Below, piece by piece: positions 34,656 to 45,218 of a DNA stretch of 64,000 nt. A model generated the notes under the pieces. That model searched no databases and was not told the DNA's origin. It worked only from the letters and a program-made list of their open reading frames with translations. Each line of letters opens with the position of its first letter. Positions within the stretch are counted from its first letter, which is position 1. Origin of the DNA: Ligula intestinalis (lineage: Eukaryota > Platyhelminthes > Cestoda > Diphyllobothriidea > Diphyllobothriidae); contig JAYGXS010000008.1 of NCBI GenBank assembly GCA_036362985.1, forward strand, positions 5,770,772-5,834,771, given 5' to 3'. A program made the position numbers and the translations under genes.

Positions 34656-36788
34656 GCTTTAAGCACAGAAATCCAGTCCCGTCTTATGACCCAGGCTGAC
34701 GATGGCAGTAGAAAGTGGCCATCACTAAAGACATCCACCTATTGGGCAGCTGAGATTATTCTCAGATTTACTCAGCGGCACCGCAGTTACTGGATCAGCG
34801 GAAGAACCCTGCAGCTATCGGCCGAGACGACTCGAGCCAGGTCCCGGAACGATGTCTCCTTCTGCCATCTTCGAAAGCTGACAGCAAAGTCGGCTAGAAA
34901 TGACCGGCAGAAATATTGGTCCGAAACAGCGACTTCTATGGAGCAGGCTTCTAATGTTGGTGACACCCGAAAATTGTACCAAATCATACGCCAGGTTAGT
35001 GGTAAGCCCCCGACACTCTGTGATTCTGTTCGCGATGTGAATGGAGGATTTATTGCCGAAAACTCAGCCAAGATCGATCGCTGGCGTTAACACTTCGAGC
35101 ACCTACTCAACTTTGGCGAACAACCCATCACACCCTCCCTCTCCTCTACAGTGGAGTTTCAAGCCTTTCTTGTCTACACAGTGTCGTGTGACATCTCTGC
35201 CGAAGACGAAGTTACCGATGCAATGCAGAGGCTACGCAACAACGAGGCGTGCGGAGAGGACGGTATTCCTGCAGAAATCTACAAGTCATGTGTCGACACC
35301 CTGGCTCCTCGGCTCCATGAGGTGACTGTAAAGGCGTGGCGAGAAGAGACCGTTCCCGATGACTGGGGCTCAGATATTCTTGTACCTGTCCACAAGATGG
35401 GAGATAAGACAAGATGCGAGAACTACCGTGGCATAAGTCTTATCGATGTTGCTGCAGAGATCTTCGCTGTTGTTATTCTCAGGCGCTTTCAGTCTGTACG
35501 TGACTCCAGGACACGACCCAACCGAGCCGGATTCCGAGCTGGGCGTGGATGTGCGGATCAAATATTCACACTGAGGCGCACTCTAGAATTCCGCCATAGC
35601 TACCAACAACCAACGGCCGTTTGCTTCGTCGACTTTGCCGCCGCATTCGATTCTATCCATCGTGAGTCCCTGCGGCGAATAATGGAACTGGATGGAGTGC
35701 CGACCAAACTCATTGCGATGATTAAGGCCTACGATCGGTCTACCACCGCACGAGTCCTGGTCCACAACAATCTCTCTTAGTCGTTCGATATCCGGTCTGG
35801 TGTCCGACAGGGCTGCGTCCTTTCACCCATTCTTTGTAACTACGTCATTGACTTGATTCTCGGCAAAGCCCTACATAAAGAGGACGGTGTTGAACTTGCA
35901 CCCGGACGCCGACTAACTGATCTTGACTACGCCGATTATATTTTGCTGTTAGCCTCAAACTTTGATGGTCTGCAGTCAGTAGTGTCGCGGTTAAATGAGA
36001 TCGCTATGTCGGTAGGCATGTCCATAAATTCCGGAAAGACGAAGTTGTTCTCAAGCTGCATCCCTGACCAGGAAAGGGCACCCCTGGGGATTCATGGCCA
36101 TCAACTTGAAGAAGTAGACAGCTTTAAATACCTCGGGGCGAGGCTGCTACCGAATGGGCAGAGCAAGGACGACATTTTCTCCCGTATCGATGCTGCTCGC
36201 TGGGTTTTCTCAATCCTTTAAAGGCGCCTATGGATCCGACGTGACATCTGCATCGCCACGAAGATTCCTGTATACCCTGCATCCATCCGGTCAGTCCTCC
36301 TCTAGGGATGTGAATGCTGGGCTGTGCACGCTGAAGATGAGCGGAGACTGGAGGTCCTTGAGCACCAATGCCTGAGGACGATCCTGCGAGTAAAGTATAG
36401 CGACTTCATCTCAAATGAGACAGTTCGCAACCGCTGCGATCGTATCACGAGGATATCTCAGGCCATTCAAGAAAGGCGACTGAGGTGGTTTGGACACGTT
36501 TTCCGTCGTCCGCCCCACGAGCTTACCTATGCTGCCCTCGACCCGGCACCGCAGCCCACCTGAAAACGTCGAAGAGGAGGGCAACTGAAGACTTGGCTAG
36601 ACACCGTCCGTCAAGACATGGAAGCAGTTCTTGGACCTTCTATCTTCGGCCTCCGTCGCTGGAGAAGGGACTGGGTGGAGCTTTCGAGATCCGCTGCCGC
36701 CAATCGCCACGCATGGAGAGGTACCGTTCGTTACATCATTGAGGCCGGCTATATCAGGCATGATCACAGCCGTAACAAGTACAAGTAA
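34656..36788 (+). pseudogene. RTE reverse transcriptase and C-terminus, same frame, six nonsense codons in the whole ORF
   Basis: The frame continues without any frameshift to 36788. RT motifs are DDWGSDILVPVHKMGDK, NYRGISLIDV, NRAGFRAGRGCADQIF, VCFVDFAAAFDSI (motif A, Asp present), SGVRQGCVLSP (motif B) and DYADYILLL (35925 on), where the second catalytic Asp of YADD is Tyr (GAT to TAT at 35937). Stops occur at 35088, 35778, 36219, 36303 and 36561, besides 34653. The C-terminus has RLRWFGHVFRRPPHE and GQLKTWLDTVRQDME. It cannot be active as it stands. Confidence 0.85.
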
Positions 36789-36797
36789 GTAAGTTGA

Positions 36798-36944
36798 GTA
36801 AAAATAAAGACTGACGGTAAGCAGAAACGAAATGCAGCCCACATCAACTTTGATTCTTATTTCGTGAAAACGCGTTTATGTTTAAGCGGTAACTAATTTT
36901 GTATGTAGGGCACGTTGAAACAAAAAAGAAATCCACCGACTTAC
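36798..36944 (-). other. NDUFA10 intron 4, exon 4 side
   Basis: The rest of the intron, from the RTE duplication to the exon 4 donor (GTAAGTCGG, read on the minus strand). Confidence 0.6.
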
Positions 36945-37100
36945 GATTAACAGGTCGTTTTCGTCGAATATGTTGGTTGAAGTGCGATCAACGACGAAGA
37001 TATGAGAATACCGCGACATTCTTTCAAGATAACTTTCCAGAGCTGCGGTGTACTCAGTGAAGAAGTTGTCTGTCAGGTTCTTGGCGTTTATTTCCCAGCT
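36945..37100 (-). CDS. NDUFA10: NDUFA10 exon 4
   Basis: This exon is 156 nt, phase 0 at both ends, acceptor TCTAAG, donor ATC/GTAAGT. It encodes NAKNLTDNFFTEYTAALESY then SRYSHIFVVDRTS, matching the [26 protein letters not shown] helix region of the human subunit. Confidence 0.85.
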
Positions 37101-37228
37101 CTTAGACAAAAAATCACGTTAAAAGATAAAATGGTCGTCTGGCAGTTAAACAGATTGAAATGGCAAACCCGGATTTTCTTTTGCATTTTTCGATCGGGGA
37201 TATGGACAACAAAAGCGCCCTAACTTAC

Positions 37229-37350
37229 AACAGCCCTCTTTTTGATAGCCTCTCGGATTTGGCTATTTGTGGCTTTGACATACACAATGAGATGAGGCTT
37301 CCAAAGATGAAGCGCTGTGCTTGCATGTAGGTAACTAAACCAATCGAAGG
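37229..37350 (-). CDS. NDUFA10: NDUFA10 exon 3
   Basis: This 122-nt exon has acceptor CTCTCAG and donor GTT/GTAAGT. It encodes FDWFSYLHASTALHLWKPHL and IVYVKATNSQIREAIKKR, which matches [23 protein letters not shown] of human NDUFA10. It follows a 35-nt intron. Confidence 0.92.
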
Positions 37351-37385
37351 CTGAGAGTTCGCCACAAAAAAATATATCCAGTTAC

Positions 37386-37472
37386 CATATTCCGATATGT
37401 ATCCACATCTTAGAAGAGCTTCTGCGAGAGCGATATCAGAGAAGTGGGATCGTTCGGTAATGCAACCCTGAC
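37386..37472 (-). CDS. NDUFA10: NDUFA10 exon 2
   Basis: This 87-nt exon reads GQGCITERSHFSDIALAEAL and RCGYISEY, matching [20 protein letters not shown]. It is bounded by two introns of exactly 35 nt (37473-37507 and 37351-37385), each with GT-AG ends. Without splicing, the frame from exon 1 hits a stop at 37410. Confidence 0.93.
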
Positions 37473-37507
37473 CTGCAAAATCAAATAATTTCTTGAACTG
37501 GACTTAC

Positions 37508-38021
37508 CGGTATTAAAGAGGGTGCACATGCCCTTCAAATACTTCCAGTAGCGATTCAAGTAGAACTGATATTGGAGGTAAAGTGGCTTGCCATTTTCCT
37601 TCAAATTATCCTCGTTCCAAAACATTTCTGTTGTATAATACTGGGCTTCCTTTGGTAGCAATGTATTATGCATTCGAATATCAATCGGAGGATTATAATG
37701 GTCAAGCACGTATATGTCTTCATCCGTAGGATCGGGCACAAGATTCATCCCAAATAATTCCGCAAGTTTTTTTGCTACTTGGCTCTTTCCAGATGCAACA
37801 TTTCCCTCCACGCTTATTAGTTTTGTGTTTTCGGTGAACCGGTGGGTGGTGTTGTCGTACATGAGCCATGACGGGTAGCCGGTTCTAAGATAGTCGAAGC
37901 GAGGGGGTTTCTTAGGTTCAAATTCTGCTGTGGAAATCAGTTTAAGTGACCTGGCAACGGTCTTGAAGGGAGAAAAGGCAACATGTGTCAGCCTGGACAA
38001 AGACAGATGAGGCAGCGCCAT
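37508..38021 (-). CDS. NDUFA10: NDUFA10 exon 1: NADH dehydrogenase 1 alpha subcomplex subunit 10 (complex I 42-kDa subunit)
   Basis: This is an accessory subunit of mitochondrial complex I related to deoxynucleoside kinases. The ATG at 38021-38019 starts MALPHLSLSRLTHVAFSPFK, a basic, Ser-rich presequence likely to target mitochondria. The kinase-like fold begins with LISVEGNVASGKSQVAKKLA, whose GNVASGKS P-loop is at residues 73-80, followed by DPTDEDIYVLDHYNP and YLQYQFYLNRYWKYLKG. The exon ends at NTG/GTAAGT. Joining all seven exons gives one open frame of about 445 codons, longer than the human 355. A true deoxynucleoside kinase is the alternative, but WKPHLIVYV in exon 3 and the overall layout favour NDUFA10. 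The promoter side (38022-38480) shows no motif I can name. Confidence 0.9.
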
Positions 38022-38483
38022 AGATAGGCACTTTACCCAAAAAAGGGAGCACTCTAAAGGGACCGCCGCACACCCACCAAAGGATGTAAATTGTTGAAGG
38101 TACAGATATGGAGTTAAAGGTACCCTGCAGTCAAATTTATTCTAGGTGCCCTGGGAGTGTCTTATAATCGCACATAAAAACAAAATGAGCCATCGAGGAC
38201 GACGGCAAAATATCATGAGTGTTGCTTTGCAGAACGAAACCAGTACACATTCCAAAGGTCACCAAATATATGTAATCCAGGGACCTCAAAGCTTTTTTCG
38301 GACTGTTAGACATTTTTTCCCAAACAGCTTAACATACGCTAAATCGGAGATGAGCAAATTAAATATTTGATGAAGCATAAGTTTTGATAACCAGTGAGCA
38401 GAAAAAGTCGAAAATCATTATACAGAGGGTAGATTATTAGGACAATGAATATGCCCTAAGCAAATATGTGCTTCCGAAATTTT
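38022..38483. other. 5' flank of NDUFA10; no further feature
   Basis: Likely promoter region of the minus-strand gene. No TATA or Inr call is justified by eye. Confidence 0.3.
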
Positions 38484-38900
38484 AGGCGGTGTCTTTCGAA
38501 GTACTGTGCAAGGTCCTATATTGTTATTACTTTGCATAAATTATATTTCATCCACAGTTAAGCACCATCAATCTTATATTCATGCTGATGATCTCAAATG
38601 TATGTACTCCTCGAACTCTTCAGTCGAGTGACGCTTAGGACAAATTGCTTCGGACTCGAACGTTCTTTCTGTGTGGAGCTCCACGCAGCTAATGTTATTG
38701 TCACCTTCTATGCATTAACGTACACTGCAGTGCACATACCTCTAAAATGCCAGAGGTTAAGTCTTTGGGGCAATTCGTCGTCTCCGATGGATACCCGCGA
38801 GGCTTCAAAAGCAAATTCATGTAGTGAACTTATACAAAGACCGACGTGGAGCACTTACAAAAACTTGAAATATTCCACGCCTCATCTTATGTGAGGAACG
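38484..38900 (+). mobile_element. CR1/jockey-like LINE fragment (RT motifs B-C)
   Basis: A frame reads GGVFRSTVQGPILLLLCINY, then YIHADDLKC, which corresponds to GVPQGSVLGPLLFLLYIND and the FADD box of these LINEs, then SNVLSVWSSTQLM-type thumb sequence. Several stops follow. The ends are not defined. Confidence 0.65.
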
Positions 38901-39029
38901 TCCCTGACGCCGCTTGGCATAAACTAAGACCCACCAATGTGCACTTTTTTCAGAGTACGGATGTACCTATCCGGCGTTTAGTCATGCAAACAGCATGATG
39001 ACACACTTGGAATTGAAGAGAAGGCCACT

Positions 39030-39093
39030 CGATGGCTGGGACAATAGTTTTATTTGCCTGACGTTCCAAGATCGGTCGCGGATTCCTTATCAG
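39030..39093 (-). ncRNA. hammerhead-ribozyme-like motif with PLE-type tail (minus strand)
   Basis: On the minus strand, CTGATAA, a hairpin (AATCCGCGACCGATC; ATC/GAT with flanking pairs) and a GGAACGTCAGGC box precede AAATAAAAC and TGTCCCAGCCATCGAG. The tail matches the plus-strand copies at 39471 and 52498. One base is changed in each core box. Confidence 0.5.
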
Positions 39094-39470
39094 ATCCATA
39101 AGCAGAAACAGTAGCAGATACGGGTAGCATGTGCACAGGAGTGCAGTATTTAGAGGATACTGTGATAACTGTCAACGACAATAAACGGTTATCGCCTTCT
39201 TGAGTGCGGATGATTTGTTGAACGGCATGCGGACTCTGACCTGCTGAACTTTCATCACGCGTGGTGGACTCGGGTGTGATGATTGCCCAGCCATCTCACT
39301 CTCCAGTGTTGACGTAAGTTAAACTGAACCGAACTGATGTCTGATCCACGCGTGCTGCAAGGCTATTTTAATACACGTGGTTAAATTCCTCTGTTTTTAG
39401 TTTCTTGCATCTTCTGACACTGTATCCAAAAGTAACTTCTACGGTTCTGTGACGCATCTGCCCCTGATTT

Positions 39471-39545
39471 CTGATGCCAAACCCGCAATGGATCTTGAGA
39501 CGTCAGGCAAATAAAGTCATTGTCCCAGCGATCGACTATTCTTCT
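39471..39545 (+). ncRNA. hammerhead-like motif with PLE-type tail
   Basis: CTGATGC, a worn hairpin and GAGACGTCAGGC precede AAATAAAGTC and TGTCCCAGCGATCGAC. It is inverted relative to the 39030-39093 copy and 55 bp upstream of the BEL/Pao LTR. Confidence 0.4.
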
Positions 39546-39599
39546 CAGTAGTTTTCCTGGGACTCGCTTGTTCACCTGCATTGACACTTGGACTTTTTA

Positions 39600-40138
39600 T
39601 GTAACGCCTTCCGTAGGTATTCGTTTTGTCTTGCTCCCCTCCATTTAACAGTAACATAACACTATTTCTCCTTCTTTAAAACTACACATTACCTTGCCGT
39701 TATACCTTTTGGTATTATCGTTAATCTTAATTACTTGACATTTTATGGTAGTTAACACCATACTGTATTGCCTGATTATGATTTAATCGAAAACGATCGT
39801 TCGCTTAACTTGACTTCCTTAACACCATGCTGTTTATCTTCTACTTGATTGTTCCACATTTTGGTAGTTGTACCCCCTTTTTGTTTCTGTCAAACCCCTT
39901 TTATTCGTTTAAATGCCCTATACTGGTCCCGCGAAGATTGATAGTATCTCGCTGTCTTGGACTTGGACACTTTGTGTGTGAGAGTACTATTTATGTTTTT
40001 CCTAATCTCTTATTATAGAACCGTACTCGACTTACCGATAGCGTTATCGCTTAAAGCACCACGCGTATACTAAAGTTAACAAGTAAGAACCAGGCCGGCC
40101 TAACGCATTTGGTTTATGATAGAATCCCAATTCTACAG
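39600..40138 (+). repeat. BEL/Pao left LTR (539 bp)
   Basis: It begins TGTAACGCC and ends near TTCTACAG. It aligns to 45219-45690 along its length with scattered differences, except for a 67-bp stretch (about 39763-39829) present only here. That stretch is bounded by TAACACCATACTGT and TAACACCATGCTGT. The 4-bp flank TTTA at 39596-39599 also follows the right LTR (45691-45694), a possible target-site duplication. Confidence 0.88.
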
Positions 40139-40159
40139 TTACACAAATATACCCAACAA

Positions 40160-41144
40160 ATGAGCGAGTATCACCGATCTTCGTCTATGCCTCGGTTGGA
40201 GAGATACTTCTTGCTTTCAGCAGAAAACGATGCTGCCCTCGGCGAATGCAGGAAAAGAATTGTCACGCTCGAAGAACAACTAAGGCAGTCGACAGTTTCT
40301 CCGAAAATGCCTCCACCTCCGTCAAAACCAGCAACTGTCGGTGAGTATCGGCACCCCGTGCATCAACATTTTTCTCTACCACAGCACGAAATTCTGCATT
40401 TCGCTGGCAATCCTTTGAAACACTGGGTCTTTCTAAGAATCTTGTAGAGTGGTATAGCTAGCTAGTTGGGGGACGACGAAGGTAGACTTTCCTATCTGAT
40501 CCACTACTGCAGGGATGTGGCTAGGGATGCCATTGAAAGCTGTGCAATCCAAACGCCGGTTCGGGCAACCACACTTAATCGCTAGGACTCACATTGACAA
40601 TTTGATCGATGGTCTAGTATTAAGATCTATGGATCCAACTGTCTTGATGAAACTTTCCAGTGATATGCGAAACTGTAAAAATACCTTGCAGCAGTTGGAT
40701 TACGTAGCCGACTTAAACTCATCTAGGACGCTGGCCGTCATCATCAGACGACTCCCTCCACAGTTACAATTCAAGTGGTCGGAGCTCGCTTCATCAACTC
40801 TGCGTCGCGGTAGCGATTCAACTTTCTCTGATCTAACTGATTTCATAGACGAGAGGGCCGGCGTATCGATGGTGCACCAGTCATACTCTTCTAGTTTCGT
40901 GTCCCCTTACAATCGTCCCCAAGGTGACCGAGCACCAGTGCATTGGGCCTATGCGCACCACACACACGCTAACGAAGACAAAACTCCTAAGCAGCGTCGA
41001 CCATTCCTGCAATGTGACAAAGCACACTACACCGATCAATGTGGCATGTTTATATCTCTCAGCTTGCCGCAAAGACTAGCTTTCGTTGAGAGTCATAGAT
41101 TGTGCCACTCCTGCTTAAAACCAAACCAGGAGGTCATTAACTGA
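40160..41144 (+). pseudogene. BEL/Pao gag with zinc-knuckle-like end
   Basis: It starts at an ATG 22 bp after the LTR (MSEYHRSSSMPRLERYF), with a short coiled-coil-like stretch (ENDAALGECRKRIVTLEEQL). A break near 40447 separates it from a second frame that carries DLNSSRTLAVIIRRLPPQLQ then KWSELASSTL, typical of the Pao DUF1759 region, and a Cys-His end (CDKAHYTDQCGMF, RLCHSCLK). Confidence 0.8.
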
Positions 41145-41168
41145 AGGTCACGTAAGGCATGAGATGTC

Positions 41169-41500
41169 GTGCGATGTTCCATGCGCCACCTCCCACTTCT
41201 GCATCGACAGGAAGCTAGGACTGATAAGTTTCCGATGAAGGCGGACGCGGAGCCTAGCAGCGGTACAGCCCACTGCCATTCAACATACAGATCGGAGCAA
41301 GTCGCGGCCTTAGGAATTTTACCCATCAAAGTGTTTGGACCTCGCGGGTCAGTGACCACGCATGCATTCCTGGATAACGGCTCTGACACTTCGCTCATAG
41401 ATGAAAAACTATTAAGTCAATTAGGCCTCTGTGGCTATCGAGCAGCGTTGTCGGTATTCACCGTCATCCAGACAGCCGAAGTGAAGTCGGAAGTGTAAGG
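41169..41500 (+). pseudogene. BEL/Pao aspartic protease region
   Basis: VAALGILPIKVFGPRGS precedes FLDNGSDTSLIDEKLLSQLG. BEL/Pao elements have LDSGSDxxLI here, so the D is kept and the next residue is Asn instead of Ser or Thr. The frame is open to 41498. Confidence 0.75.
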
Positions 41501-42099
41501 ATTCCAGTAAGGTGCATTAGAAGGACAGGAGCGACTGGAAGTAAAAAAGAGCCTGGTCCGTCAGTCATCTTCCCAACCTGAAGCGCTTCCTTTAGGTAAA
41601 GATGAAGCCATACGTTGGGAACATCTAAGTGACGTCGAACTCCCCTTTGTAGACGGAGCAAAAGTATCACTTCTCATCGGGATGAACGTACCTTCTGCTC
41701 ACTGAGTACTTGAACATCGACACGGTGGACAGGAAGACCCCTATGCTGTTCGAACTCCCCTTGGGTGGGTACTTATGGGACCAATATCCTGCCAAGGTCG
41801 GTCCGATATCGTAAACGTAGACTTCTTGAGCCAAAAGGACGCCATCATGGAAAACCTAGAGCAGATGTGGGACTTCGAATTCAGTGAACCCAAATGCCTG
41901 AAAAAGGCACCCTCGATAGAAAATAAACGGGTGTTGACCCTGTTTGACGCTCAGACGCACTTGACTCAGGGCACTTAGAAGTTCCTCTACCTTTGAGGGA
42001 AGTTTCACCCTGCCTGCCCAACAACGAGCCTGTCGCCCGTAGACGTTTGTATGCATTGATGAACCACTTGAAAAAATCCTGAATATAAAGATAGGTACA

Positions 42100-42862
42100 T
42101 ACAAGCAATTTCAGAGAACATTAAGAACGGCCACGCAGAACTTGTTGTACCGACATCCATCTCCGTACCTGGAAGAATTTGGTACCTACCACATCACTCG
42201 GTATTTAATCCAATGAAACCAGATAAACCAAGAGTAGTGTTTGACTGTGCCAGTCAGTACAGGGTTACGTCCCTAAATTGCCAACTACTGCAGGGACCTG
42301 ACCTTGTATACGGGTTATGTGGGGTCTTGACCCGATGCCGCGAGTTTCCGTTTGTAGCGGTGGCTGACATGGAAGCCATGTTCCACCAAATCCGAGTACA
42401 AAAGTGCCAACGCTCATGTTTGAGTTTTCTCTGGTGGACGGGCGGCGACGTGACGCGTAACCCTGAGGTTTATTAAATTACGGTACATCCGTTGGGAGCC
42501 ATCTCCTCCCCATGTGCCTCTATTCATGCATTAAACCAATCAATAAAGCAGTCGACAAACTTGTCAAAGGCTTCCGATATCGATTACTTGAACCGTTGCT
42601 GCTACGTCGACGGTTGCTTATCAGCCGTGATTCTGATCAAGCTCTCACGGATGTAGCTTCTAGCCTACGAAGCGCCTTGCTTACCCACGGCTTCCGCCTA
42701 AATAAATGGCGAAGCAATTCAACAGAGGCTCTCGTAGACATCCTTGAGGAGGAACGAGTAGACACCGGCCTGTGTCTCGATCTTAAACTAGCCGATACTC
42801 ACAGAACACTAGGTGTTGAATGGAGTAAGGTTTCAGACACTTTCAGCTTCACGGTCAAGTAG
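42100..42862 (+). pseudogene. BEL/Pao reverse transcriptase, broken
   Basis: KPDKPRVVFDCASQYRVTSL and LQGPDLVYGLCGVLTRCRE then VAVADMEAMFHQIRV (motif A, Asp kept) are in one frame. After a stop and a shift, the catalytic box reads NRCCYVDGCL at 42603-42614, where BEL elements have FYVDDCL: the second Asp is Gly. A further shift leads to HGFRLNKWRSNS and HRTLGVEWS. Confidence 0.82.
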
Positions 42863-43038
42863 CCCGAAATTACAGCCACCAGAAGGGCTATGATCTCTTT
42901 TATCTCAGCTCTCTATGACCCACTCGGATTTTTTGCCCCATTCTGTTGCTGGCCAAAATGCTACTGCAGCAATTGTGCCGAGCCAACTTTGGATAGGACG
43001 ATGAGATCGGCAATGACCTTTCGAAACAGTGGCTTAGT

Positions 43039-43593
43039 TTGACAAAGCAATTCCAGACTCTTAGTGATATTCGCATACAATGCTACTTGGTACCGCTGGG
43101 TATAGGCGCAGTTGAGCAGTATCAACTACATGGTTTCTCCGATGCGTCAAAAGATGGGTATGGAGCAGTGGTCTATCTTCATGCAATGACGAAGGGCGGT
43201 GCTTCACTTACGAAGTTTGTTTGGGGCAAGTCCCACATCGCACCTCTTAAGGTCCAAACAATACCGAGGTTGGAGCTTGCCACTGCGGTTCTCGTCGTCA
43301 AACTGGTCAAACAAGCCGAAACAGAACTAATACTTCAAATTAAGTGCAAGTTCTTGTGGACGGATTCGATGGTTGTTTTACACTTAATACAAAACACGAC
43401 GTCACGCTTCGATACATTTGTAGCAAACAGAATCTCTACTATATTGAGTTTCTCAGAAGCATCATACTGGCAATACGTAAATTCTGAGAGCAACCTGGCA
43501 GATAAAGCCTCAAGAGGAATAGCCGGCGACAGGCTAAAGGAGAGTGTGTGGCTTACGGGTCCCACCTTTCTTGGCAAGAAGTCGGACGAATGA
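43039..43593 (+). pseudogene. BEL/Pao RNase H region
   Basis: The frame reads LHGFSDASKDGYGAVVYLHA, then TIPRLELATAVLVVKLV and FLWTDSMVVLHLI, the D-E-D pattern of the Pao RNase H (DAS, ELxA, TDS). It is open for 184 codons. Confidence 0.85.
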
Positions 43594-43679
43594 CTTCGAG
43601 AACCCGAACAACGACCCCCTGTAGTTTCAGAAAAACCAAAGGCAATAGTGAATACGGTTCACATAGAGGACCATTTTAT

Positions 43680-45178
43680 AACACACTTTTCGGGCTATAC
43701 TAGTTGAACTAAACTGCTAAGACACGTTGCGTGGTTGCGACTATGTAAAGCCTTCATATAGGGTAAGACCTTACCACAACCAAAGCCTATTTCAAAAACT
43801 CTCACCATCAGAGACATGGAAGGTGCAGAATACGATATACTGAAGTTGGTGCAAAGGCAATGCTTTGAAACTAACATTAAGGGGGAGCACAATCGTTTGC
43901 GAGAAACCAATCACAATCAACTAAAATCGACCAATAGTCCCCTAGAGTACCTTTCCCCTTTCTTCTCGAACGGCCTGAGTAGAGTAAGAGGACGGCTTCA
44001 ATATTCTCCACTCCATTACCAGACGAAGCACCCGGTTATCCTTCCACAACATCATTTCGTGAGCAGACTTATCGTGCAAACTGTTCACCAAACGAATGGC
44101 TACATTAGTATATCGCACGCGAGTGCTATTTTGTGAGAAAATACTGGATACTCCGTGGTCAGGCCCTTATCAAACGAGTCATTGGTGTCTGTTTGTGTGT
44201 CGGCGCTGAAATGCTCCACCGTGTCGACAGGTTATGGCACCCTTGCAGGCCGACCGCCTAGAACCGTATAACCCACCGTTTACGTTTACCGGGGTCAACT
44301 ACTTCGGACCATTTCAAGTAAAGTTTGCCCGACGGTCGGAAAAGAGGTATTGCTGCCTTTTCACATGCCTCAGCATCCGTGCAATTCACATTGATGTTGT
44401 CTCAAACCTGAAACAGACTCATTCCTATGTGCATTCGGCAGGTTTGTCGCTCGAAGAGGGTGCCCACGAAAGCTCTACAGTGATAACGGACTCAACTTGA
44501 AATGGATGGAGAGAGAACTAAAGCTGTTGCTGCAGAAATGGAACCAAAAAAGCATAAGTAGCTCCATTGTAGCGAAGGGATGCGACTGGATTTTCAATCC
44601 ACCAACAGCTAGTCACTGGGATGGAGTGTGGGAACGGCTGATATGATCCATTAGGAAGATACTGCCTTCCATTCTGGGTTCACAGGTGGTCACTTAGGAG
44701 GTCTTCACAACGATCATAACGGCGACGAAAAAAATTATGAACTACATGCCTTTGGTAAAGAACAGCGCGGAGCCAAACAAGTATGCTGTGCTTATCCCGC
44801 AACACTTTTTGCTAAACATGAGGATCCTTTCATTATCATTTGAAGAAAATGGTCCCTGTAGACTTAACTTAAGATGACACCAGGCTCAACATCTTTTTGA
44901 TTTGTTCTGGAAAAAAATGGATCATCGCTTATCTACCCTCCTTGCAGGTCAAACAAAGGTGGACGAATGAGGCCCCGCAACTTCCGATCGGCAATTTAGT
45001 CCTAATCGTCGACAAAGTGGCACCACGCGGACTTTGGAAGAAGGCCGTCGTTGAAGAGATACTCCGATCCAACGACGGTAAAGTGAGAGATTTCTTGTTA
45101 AGAACACAACTCAGAACACTGATGAGGGACGTGCGCAGCTTGTACCTGCTGGAAAACCACGAACCACGCAATAAATGA
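43680..45178 (+). pseudogene. BEL/Pao integrase, broken
   Basis: LSRVRGRLQYSPLHYQTKHP and LIVQTVHQ are the zinc-binding lead. The core has [12 protein letters not shown] near 44294, where the first catalytic Asp (GVDYFGPF) is Asn (AAC at 44297). YSDNGLNLK and [11 protein letters not shown] keep the second Asp and the Glu. The C-terminal part (APRGLWKKAVVEEILRSNDG then FLLRTQLRTLMRDVRSLYLLE) ends at 45178. At least five breaks interrupt the frame. Confidence 0.85.
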
Positions 45179-45218
45179 CGTCGCTCTCACGAGGGATACC
45201 AGAAAACCCTGCGGAGAG

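Larger units (their letters stand above)
33279..36797 (+). mobile_element. near full-length RTE-type LINE with target-site duplication, in NDUFA10 intron 4
   Basis: The element (33287-36789) is flanked by TAAGTTGA at 33279-33286 and 36790-36797, the likely target-site duplication. It has a GC-rich 5' leader (33287-33600), one long reading frame with an apurinic-type endonuclease and a reverse transcriptase, and almost no 3' UTR: the stop codon TAA at 36786-36788 lies inside the terminal AAGT repeat. That compact tail is typical of RTE LINEs. It is antisense to the host gene. Without it and one duplicate copy, the intron would be about 235 nt. Confidence 0.85.

Noticed and set aside
37410..37472. 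Stop at 37410 as the end of a short kinase-like protein
   Set aside because: Removing a 35-nt GT-AG intron at 37473-37507 restores GQGCITERSHFSD, a strong family match, and the frame goes on.
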